This document shows, piece by piece, positions 7,999-13,991 of a stretch of 23,954 bases of DNA (its first letter is position 1; every line of letters starts with the position of its first letter). Source of the stretch: Aquificota bacterium (GTDB lineage Bacteria > Aquificota > Aquificia > Aquificales > Hydrogenothermaceae); NCBI GenBank assembly GCA_013153635.1, contig JAADDZ010000005.1:1-23954 (forward strand), read 5' to 3'. Made by a program: the position numbers and the translations under genes. The notes under the pieces are model-generated. The model saw only the letters and a program-made list of their open reading frames with translations. It did no database searches and was not told where the DNA came from.

Positions 7999-8944
7999 AT
8001 TTCTTTCCTGTTACTGCTTCAGTAAGTTTTCCTACTTTATAAAAGCCTTCTGCAATTTCGTACACGTAATCAATCTGTTTTATAAATCTGTTTATCGCAG
8101 ATATGATGGAAACTACGATAATCTCTGAAGCTACAAACTCTCCAATAGGAAGTTTTCCATTTATCACTAAAAAACCACCTACTATAAGAAATCCACCAAT
8201 AATCACACCTTGCATAAAAAAGCTCAAGGTCTGTTGCTTTACAACTACTTTGAACAGTTTTTGTCTTGCAGTTACATATCTATCTAGTATTGTGTCTAAC
8301 TCTTTTAGAATTTGTGTTTTTTCTTTTTTGGAAAAGGGGACTTGTTGCAAAAAATAAAAGGTATTGTGTTTTTCGTCAGAGCGCTTTATGGCATATTTTA
8401 TACCGTTGTGTCCAAGAAGTAAGAGTATTCCTATATAAAATACAAGTGCTAACAGACCAAGCTCAAACAAGACTACATTGAAAAACAGTAGCAAAAGTAG
8501 GCTTATGATGATACTTATAAATAAAGCGGCTCCTTCTAGGAGGAAAATTGGAAAGAATTTTTGTACAGTTGTAATATCAAAAAAGTAGTTCATAACCTTT
8601 TTTATAGGTTCGTTGGTAAAAGGTTTTTTTATGTTATAAGCGTTCTGGGCTACTTCAAAACTCTTTACCACAAAAACCTGCTGTTGAAATTTTTCTATTA
8701 TGTACTCTTGCAAGATTCTTAAAATAGTGATAAGTACAAATGTTGCGATTACTACGAATCCTAAGACCAAAACAGATATAGAAGCATGAGCTACTATACT
8801 GTTTATGATAAAGGAAGAAGCAAGGGGTATAGATAGGATAAGGATTCCTTCTAGAGCAGAGTAGTATAGAACATAGAACAGTTGTTTTTTTTCTTTAGAT
8901 AGGACATCTTTGATGCCTAGAAAAATCTCCTTTTTTACGCCCAT
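7982..8944 (-). CDS. ABC exporter transmembrane domain without nucleotide-binding domain
   Basis: A 320-residue protein resembling the membrane half of a type I secretion ABC exporter (LapB/HlyB-like). Hydrophobic helices lie at about 24-52, 56-83, two packed around 130-178, and two around 243-287. The last block (LVINGKLPIGEFVASEIIV) matches the exporter pattern before the final helix. The protein ends at residue 320, just where the linker to the ATPase should begin. No Walker A, ABC signature or Walker B is present. The next gene, hlyD-like, overlaps its stop by 17 bp in another frame, so no detached or frameshifted ATPase domain follows. A TATAAT (reverse strand, 8977-8982) may be its -10, with no clear -35. 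No C39 peptidase domain is present. Energy source and cargo are unknown. Confidence 0.8.
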   Translation of the reverse strand: MGVKKEIFLGIKDVLSKEKKQLFYVLYYSALEGILILSIPLASSFIINSIVAHASISVLVLGFVVIATFVLITILRILQEYIIEKFQQQVFVVKSFEVAQNAYNIKKPFTNEPIKKVMNYFFDITTVQKFFPIFLLEGAALFISIIISLLLLLFFNVVLFELGLLALVFYIGILLLLGHNGIKYAIKRSDEKHNTFYFLQQVPFSKKEKTQILKELDTILDRYVTARQKLFKVVVKQQTLSFFMQGVIIGGFLIVGGFLVINGKLPIGEFVASEIIVVSIISAINRFIKQIDYVYEIAEGFYKVGKLTEAVTGKKYEDEL

Positions 8945-8997
8945 ACAAAGACCATTATCCTGTTTTTGTTCTACTCATTATAAACTATAAGTAATAA

Positions 8998-10863
8998 TTA
9001 TTGTTTTTGTTTGACTTCTCTTTGTTTTTGGAGGAAAACCATTATCGCTGTGATAGATGCAGGAGTAACTCCTTCTAATCTTGCGGCGTGAGCTAATGTT
9101 ATTGGTTTTGCTTTTGATAATTTTTGTTGAACTTCTTTTGTTAAACCGGATATTTTAGAATAATCTATGTTTTGTGGTAATTTGATGTTTTCTAGATGTC
9201 TCATTTTTTCGTTCATTTTTTTCTCTCTGTCGAAATATCCGTAATATTTTATGTTTATCTCTACTTCTTCCTTAACATATTCTTTATCGGAGGTTGGTAC
9301 TTTGTAGTTAACTAGGTCGTTTATAGAAATCTGTGGTCTTTGTAATAGGTGAAAAACAGATATTTTTTTAGAGTCTACTTTTACTGTTTCGTTTTTGTAC
9401 TTTTCTATCCAGAATTCTATCTGTGTGTTTATTTCCCTAACAAAAGAGTACTGGTCTTCTGTGAGAAGACCAAGGTTGTACGCCTTTTCGTAAAGTCTAA
9501 GTATTGGATTGTCTTGTCTTAGATACAGTCTGTATTCTGACCGAGATGTAAATAATCTATATGGTTCTATCACTCCTTTTGTTGTTAAGTCGTCAATCAT
9601 AACTCCGATATATGACTCATCTCTTCTAAGATAGAAAGGCTCTTTACCTTTTGCTCTTAGAGCCGCATTTATACCTGCTATTAATCCTTGACCTCCTGCT
9701 TCTTCGTAGCCTGTAGTTCCGTTAAAATTTCCTGCGTGGTACAGACCTTTTATTTTTTTGGTCTCTAGTGTTGGATAAAGCTCGGTAGGGGTTACTATAA
9801 AGTACTCAATAGCATAAGCTGGTTTTAGGAGGTTTACTTTTTCAAGTCCGGGTATAGACCTGTACATCTCCCATTGGATTTCTTCTGGAAGAGAGGTTGA
9901 CAGTCCATTTGGATATATACTTGTGCCGTCTTTGGTCTCTGGTTCTAACCATACTGTATGCCTTGGTTTATTTTCAAACTTTACGATTTTGTCTTCTATT
10001 GATGGACAGTATCTTGGTCCTATCCCTGTTATAGCACCTCCATAGAGAGCTGTTTTGTCTAGATTTTTTCTAATTATCTCATGGGTTTTTTCTGTAGTAT
10101 AAGTGATGTAACAACTTATCTGGTCTTTTTGTCCTTTTTTGAACCAGTAAGAGCCAAAGGGTTCTGTCCAAAAGGAGAATTTTGGGGCTGGGTCGTCTCC
10201 TGCCGCTTCTTCTAGGACTGACCAGTTTATACTGTTTTTATCTAATCTGGCAGGAGTTCCTGTTTTGAATCTTTGGAGAATAAAACCTTCTTTTTTGTAA
10301 AATTCTGGAAGTTTGTTTGACGGTTTTTCTTCTAATCTACCTGCTGGAAATGTTTTATCTCCTATATGAATGACACCTCCTAAAAATGTGCCTGTGGTTA
10401 CTACTATAGACTTGGTTTTTATTCTTAGTCCTTTTTCTGTTAAGACTCCCTCTACTTCTTTTTTGTGTTTACTTAGTATTATGTCTACTACTTCGTCTTC
10501 AATAACTGTTAGGTTTGGTGTGTTTTGTACTTTTTTACTCATGTATTTTCTATACTCTTCTTTGTCTGCTTGCGCTCTAGGAGAACGAACTGCTGGACCT
10601 TTTCTTGTATTTAGCATTTTAAATTGGATTCCTGTATTATCTATCGCTTTTCCCATCTCTCCGCCTAAGGCATCTATCTCTCTGACGACAATACCTTTTG
10701 CTATTCCTCCAATAGCTGGATTACACGGCATAAGTCCTACTTTTTCCTTATCTAAGGTTATAAGAGCTGTTTTTACTCCAAGTTTAGCTGATGCTAAAGA
10801 TGCCTCTATTCCAGCATGTCCACCGCCTATGACTACTACATCAAACTCTGTATCATATATCAT
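8998..10863 (-). CDS. mnmG: MnmG (GidA), tRNA U34 carboxymethylaminomethyl modification enzyme
   Basis: An FAD protein that, with MnmE, modifies uridine 34 of certain tRNAs (cmnm5U/nm5U), helping decode NNA/NNG codons. With the start chosen here it is 621 residues, close to the usual length. It opens MIYDTEFDVVVIGGGHAG with the FAD-binding GGGHAG at 13-18. The family block NTRKGPAVRSPRAQAD is at 85-100, followed by the typical GNFNGTTGYEEAGGQG segment and the C-terminal helical domain ending VTPASITAIMVFL. The frame is open upstream to 10974, but those 37 codons overlap the rhodanese gene and are not MnmG-like. ATG 10881 (six codons earlier) is an alternative start. It is probably co-transcribed with the upstream rhodanese gene. 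Confidence 0.95.
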   Translation of the reverse strand: MIYDTEFDVVVIGGGHAGIEASLASAKLGVKTALITLDKEKVGLMPCNPAIGGIAKGIVVREIDALGGEMGKAIDNTGIQFKMLNTRKGPAVRSPRAQADKEEYRKYMSKKVQNTPNLTVIEDEVVDIILSKHKKEVEGVLTEKGLRIKTKSIVVTTGTFLGGVIHIGDKTFPAGRLEEKPSNKLPEFYKKEGFILQRFKTGTPARLDKNSINWSVLEEAAGDDPAPKFSFWTEPFGSYWFKKGQKDQISCYITYTTEKTHEIIRKNLDKTALYGGAITGIGPRYCPSIEDKIVKFENKPRHTVWLEPETKDGTSIYPNGLSTSLPEEIQWEMYRSIPGLEKVNLLKPAYAIEYFIVTPTELYPTLETKKIKGLYHAGNFNGTTGYEEAGGQGLIAGINAALRAKGKEPFYLRRDESYIGVMIDDLTTKGVIEPYRLFTSRSEYRLYLRQDNPILRLYEKAYNLGLLTEDQYSFVREINTQIEFWIEKYKNETVKVDSKKISVFHLLQRPQISINDLVNYKVPTSDKEYVKEEVEINIKYYGYFDREKKMNEKMRHLENIKLPQNIDYSKISGLTKEVQQKLSKAKPITLAHAARLEGVTPASITAIMVFLQKQREVKQKQ

Positions 10864-10915
10864 CTGTGTTTTGAACCTCATGGTTGTTTTGATTTTGAGA
10901 AAATAATATATATAT

Positions 10916-11836
10916 TTATCTTCTTGGTTCAACGATAGGTAGGTCTTCTCTATTTCCCCATTCGTACCAGCCACCGGTGTAGATTTTTACTTTTTTTGCT
11001 CCTGCAAGCCTAAAACCTAAATATGCAAAAGATGACCTATTGCCGATGGTACAGTATAGGATTATGGTGTCATCTAAATTTATTTTGAGTTTTTTTATCT
11101 GTTTTTTTATCTTTTCTACAGGCTTAAAGGTATGTTTTTTTCCTGAAAACCATTTCCAGTAGAGAAATTTTGCTCCGGGTATGTGTCCAGCTCTTTTTAT
11201 TTCTCTCATTGGTTGTTTTCCAGCATATTCTAGGAAATGTCTAACATCGATGAGTATCGTTCCTTTAGGTCTTTTTCCATAGGTTATCACATAGTTTGCA
11301 TATTGGAGTACTTCTTTGAGAGGAGCTACAGCATCGTAACGGGGGTTTGGTTGAAAAGATGATGCTTTTATCTTTCTTTCTTTTCCTGTTTCTGTAGGCA
11401 GTTTTTTTTCTTTCCAGAGTTTAAAGCCTCCATCTAATATCTTTAGTTTTTCTTCAGGAAAACCCATTGTGTACAATACAAACCATAGATAACTTGCTTT
11501 GTGAGGTACTGTTTTGTAGTAGATTATCACTGTTTTGTCTTTGGATATTCCTTTTTCTGAAAAGATTTTTTTACTTGTATCTGGACACAATGGTAAATAG
11601 TTACATTTTTGCTTTTCACCATTTTTTATGGCTATGTCTTGTAGATACATAACATCTATATTTATAGCTCCTTTGATATGCTCTTTTTCGAAGCTCATTT
11701 TATCTTCTGTATCTATAAAGATGTATTCCTTATTGTTTAGGTAATCAAAAGCTTTCTCGGGAGATATAACGAATGGGTTCGTTTGAGCTAGAGCAAAAAA
11801 AGGTATTAAAAGAAAAAGGATAAATTTTTTTATCAT
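10916..11836 (-). CDS. Periplasmic double-rhodanese sulfurtransferase
   Basis: A 306-residue exported sulfurtransferase with a signal peptide (1-17, ALA|Q) and two rhodanese domains (about 25-150 and 165-303). The C-terminal domain carries the catalytic Cys262 in the loop YCTIGNRSS, set before a conserved LGFRLAGAKKVKIYTGGW stretch. The N-terminal domain has tyrosine and lysine (Y107, K108) where a cysteine would sit and is presumably structural, as in thiosulfate sulfurtransferases. It would move sulfane sulfur between thiosulfate or polysulfide and an acceptor in the periplasm. Extra cysteines C78 and C84 could form a disulfide. GAGGTGAT precedes the ATG. A possible promoter (TTGAAA 11892-11897, GATATT 11869-11874, 17 bp apart) lies upstream. 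Confidence 0.88.
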   Translation of the reverse strand: MIKKFILFLLIPFFALAQTNPFVISPEKAFDYLNNKEYIFIDTEDKMSFEKEHIKGAINIDVMYLQDIAIKNGEKQKCNYLPLCPDTSKKIFSEKGISKDKTVIIYYKTVPHKASYLWFVLYTMGFPEEKLKILDGGFKLWKEKKLPTETGKERKIKASSFQPNPRYDAVAPLKEVLQYANYVITYGKRPKGTILIDVRHFLEYAGKQPMREIKRAGHIPGAKFLYWKWFSGKKHTFKPVEKIKKQIKKLKINLDDTIILYCTIGNRSSFAYLGFRLAGAKKVKIYTGGWYEWGNREDLPIVEPRR

Positions 11837-11868
11837 GGCATCACCTCTTATTTTCAGCCTATATCTAA

Positions 11869-11897
11869 AATATCTAAATTTTGGTTTGGTTTTTCAA
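11869..11897 (-). promoter_or_regulatory. Putative promoter of the rhodanese gene
   Basis: On the reverse strand, TTGAAA (11892-11897) and GATATT (11869-11874, 4/6 match to the -10 consensus) are 17 bp apart. They lie in the divergent gap between the rhodanese and NAD kinase genes. The region is very AT-rich, so chance matches are likely. Confidence 0.4.
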
Positions 11898-11962
11898 GAA
11901 TTGAAAATATACAAATGTTGTAATATGTTAGTATAATCAAAATTTGGATAAAATTTAGGGTT

Positions 11963-12808
11963 ATGGCACAGATTTTACCTTTTTATAAAAAGATAAATAT
12001 CTTTACAAAGATAAGTGATGAAGCTAGAGAGTTTTCCCAAAAGCTAAAAGAATGGCTAAACAGCAAAGGTATAGAAAGTAATATATTTGAAAATCTTGCA
12101 GAGTTAGAAAGAGAAGAGAATATAAAAGGAACAGACCTTTTGTTAGTAGTAGGGGGAGACGGCTCTTTGCTCATAGCTACTCGAAGGGTAGCTAAGTATA
12201 ATGTTCCTGTTCTTGGGATAAATTTGGGAAGGCTTGGTTTCTTAACAGAGCTAAACGCTGAAGAAGCTTTTGAAAAGTTAGAGCTTATTTTATCTAAGCC
12301 TTTATGTATCTCTCGTAGAATGATGTTAAGGGCTACTTTGTACAGAGATAATCATAAGATTTTAGAAGCTGATGTTCTTAATGATGTGGTTGTAAACAAA
12401 GCCATTCTTGCAAGGATAGTCGATGTAGCGGTATATGTAGGAGATAGATATATCACTACTTATAATGGAGATGGAATAATCATATCTACTCCTAATGGCT
12501 CTACCGGTTATGCTCTTTCTGCAGGGGGACCTATAGTGTATCCAATGATGGAAGTATTTCTTGTAGTACCTATCTGTCCTCATACACTAACAGATAGACC
12601 TCTTATCCTCCCTAATTTAGAGCCGATAACTATTGAACTAGTTCATGAAGAGAAAGACGCATGGCTTACTTTAGATGGTCAAGAAGGTACTCAACTAAAA
12701 TATGGAGACAAGATAGTAGTGAAACAGTCTCCTTTTTATGCTTATCTGGTGAGGACTCCAGACAAAAACTACTTTGATATTCTTAGAGAAAAGTTAGGAT
12801 GGAAATAA
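11963..12808 (+). CDS. nadK: NAD kinase
   Basis: A 281-residue cytoplasmic enzyme phosphorylating NAD+ to NADP+. It shows the GGDGS motif (64-68), GINLGRLGFLTE (85-96), NDVVVNK (140-146), the long conserved block DGIIISTPNGSTGYALSAGG (170-189) and DGQ (238-240). Length and order match bacterial NadK. The ATG is preceded only by a close AGGG. A TATAAT at 11932-11937 is a likely -10, without a recognisable -35 at normal spacing. Its 3' end overlaps ispF by 10 bases, so ispF translation is probably coupled to it. Confidence 0.95.
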   Translation: MAQILPFYKKINIFTKISDEAREFSQKLKEWLNSKGIESNIFENLAELEREENIKGTDLLLVVGGDGSLLIATRRVAKYNVPVLGINLGRLGFLTELNAEEAFEKLELILSKPLCISRRMMLRATLYRDNHKILEADVLNDVVVNKAILARIVDVAVYVGDRYITTYNGDGIIISTPNGSTGYALSAGGPIVYPMMEVFLVVPICPHTLTDRPLILPNLEPITIELVHEEKDAWLTLDGQEGTQLKYGDKIVVKQSPFYAYLVRTPDKNYFDILREKLGWK

Positions 12809-13275
12809 GAATAGGTGTAGGTTTTGATATTCATAGATTAGCAGAAGGTAGAGATTTGATAATTGGAGGTACGAAGATAGATTCAGATTTTGGCTTTATC
12901 GCCCATTCTGATGGAGATATTTTTTTCCATGCTTTAACAGATGCCTTACTAGGAGCGGTTGGTTTTGGGGACATAGGTCAGCTTTTTCCTGATACAGATA
13001 AAAGATGGAAAAATGCTCCAAGTAATATCTTTTTAGAAAAAGCAAGAGACATTGTTTATCAGAGAGGATACAAAATATCTAATATTGATGCGGTTATAGT
13101 TTTGGAAAAAGTAAAAATTCTCCCATACAGAGAGCAGATTATAGATAATACTGCTAAAATACTTAATATCTCTAAAGAAAAAATCTTCCTAAAAGGAAAA
13201 CGGTTTGAAGGTATCGATGATATAGGAAAGGGAGAAGGTGGTTTTTGTATCGTAAATACAATACTAATGAGGTAA
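12799..13275 (+). CDS. ispF: IspF, 2-C-methyl-D-erythritol 2,4-cyclodiphosphate synthase
   Basis: A 158-residue trimeric enzyme of the MEP isoprenoid pathway, converting CDP-ME 2-phosphate to MEcPP. Metal ligands D10, H12 (GFDIHRL) and H44 are present, along with HSDGD (36-40) and GDIGQLFPDTD (57-67). Near the C-terminus the usual Lys-x-Thr-Thr-x-Glu segment reads KGKRFEG (132-138). The glutamate (E137) is kept, but the two threonines seen in the E. coli enzyme are replaced by Lys and Arg. The rest (IGKGEG) is normal. The start overlaps the end of nadK by 10 bases and has no independent Shine-Dalgarno. No ispD neighbour is present here. Confidence 0.95.
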   Translation: MEIRIGVGFDIHRLAEGRDLIIGGTKIDSDFGFIAHSDGDIFFHALTDALLGAVGFGDIGQLFPDTDKRWKNAPSNIFLEKARDIVYQRGYKISNIDAVIVLEKVKILPYREQIIDNTAKILNISKEKIFLKGKRFEGIDDIGKGEGGFCIVNTILMR

Positions 13276-13279
13276 TGTA

Positions 13280-13504
13280 ATGGAAAAAATAACATTAAAG
13301 ACAACGATACAGCAGGTCTTAGACAAATATCCATTCGCTTTAGAGTTTTTTGAAAACAAAAATATGTACTGTAAAACATGCAAAGGGAAAAAACATGAGA
13401 CTTTGTATTACTGTGCAGTTTATTACGGCTTAGACCCAGAGCAGTTTATAAAAGAACTAAAAGAATTTGTCACAAAAAAAGACAGATTAAAGAAACTCAA
13501 ATAG
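13280..13504 (+). CDS. Small DUF1858-like cysteine protein
   Basis: A 74-residue protein four bases after ispF, with its GAGG ribosome site inside the ispF end. The pattern (ITLKTTIQQVLDKYP, a hydrophobic helix, then MYCKTCKG...ETLYYCAVYYGLD) resembles the DUF1858 / hybrid-cluster-associated disulfide domain. That domain has a helix-turn-helix-like fold with a conserved Cys pair. Here C31 and C34 form a CxxC, and C45 replaces the usual final small residue region. Such domains are thought to be redox or metal-linked, but the function is not established. The protein ends in a lysine-rich tail. Confidence 0.75.
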   Translation: MEKITLKTTIQQVLDKYPFALEFFENKNMYCKTCKGKKHETLYYCAVYYGLDPEQFIKELKEFVTKKDRLKKLK

Positions 13505-13583
13505 AACTATCAACTAAACTAAAATTTCTTATTTCCGAAAAACTTACTATAACAATATAATATAATGGGTTTTTGCTACAATA

Positions 13584-13991
13584 ATGAAAAAGATTATTTA
13601 TGGGTTTACCCTTATTGAGCTTATTATCGTTTTAGCTATCCTTGCTATTTTAACTGCGGTTGCAGTCCCTACCTACAGCAAGATAAAGATGAGTTCTTAC
13701 AAATCTACAGTCAAAAGTGACGTTAGAAACCTTGTAAGTAGAATGGTGATGTTAGCGATAGAGATAAATAATATACCGTCTTTATCTCCGAATCCTTGTT
13801 CTAATACATGTTCTTTGGTTTTTGGTTCTTATTCAGAATCTTTTAATATTAGCCAAGGTGTAAATCTTGAGATACAAAATACCTTATGTTCTGACGGGAG
13901 CAGTGGTTTTAGAGTGATAGGAACTCATGATAGAGTCCCTTCTTGGACATATCAGTATGATTACTGTACTAACCAGTTTTTAGAAAGTTAG
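13584..13991 (+). CDS. Type IV prepilin / pseudopilin
   Basis: A 135-residue class III signal-peptide protein: short basic leader MKKIIYG, cleavage after G7, then FTLIELIIVLAILAILTAVA (8-27) with the invariant Glu at mature position 5 (E12). It should be cut and N-methylated by a PilD-type peptidase and assembled in a pilus or type II secretion pseudopilus. The globular part holds four cysteines (72, 76, 102, 128), probably two disulfides; C102-C128 could form a D-region loop. No other pilus gene is nearby. A TATAAT occurs twice just upstream (13556-13561 and 13561-13566). The predicted transcript starts only 10-15 nt before the ATG and has no Shine-Dalgarno, so the message may be nearly leaderless. 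It ends 4 bp into the convergent fusion gene. Confidence 0.88.
   Translation: MKKIIYGFTLIELIIVLAILAILTAVAVPTYSKIKMSSYKSTVKSDVRNLVSRMVMLAIEINNIPSLSPNPCSNTCSLVFGSYSESFNISQGVNLEIQNTLCSDGSSGFRVIGTHDRVPSWTYQYDYCTNQFLES

Noticed and set aside
10370-10906. Long open frame on the + strand opposite mnmG
   Set aside because: It lies entirely antisense to a strongly conserved gene, has no ribosome site, and its protein is Ser/Pro/Thr-rich without any recognisable family.
10864-10974. 37-codon N-terminal extension of mnmG
   Set aside because: It overlaps the rhodanese coding region and has no MnmG-like sequence; the family start MIYDTEFDVVVIGGG begins at 10863.
13505-13583. Sigma-54 promoter for the prepilin
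   Set aside because: No GG-N10-GC spacing is present upstream; the TATAAT elements fit sigma-70 better.
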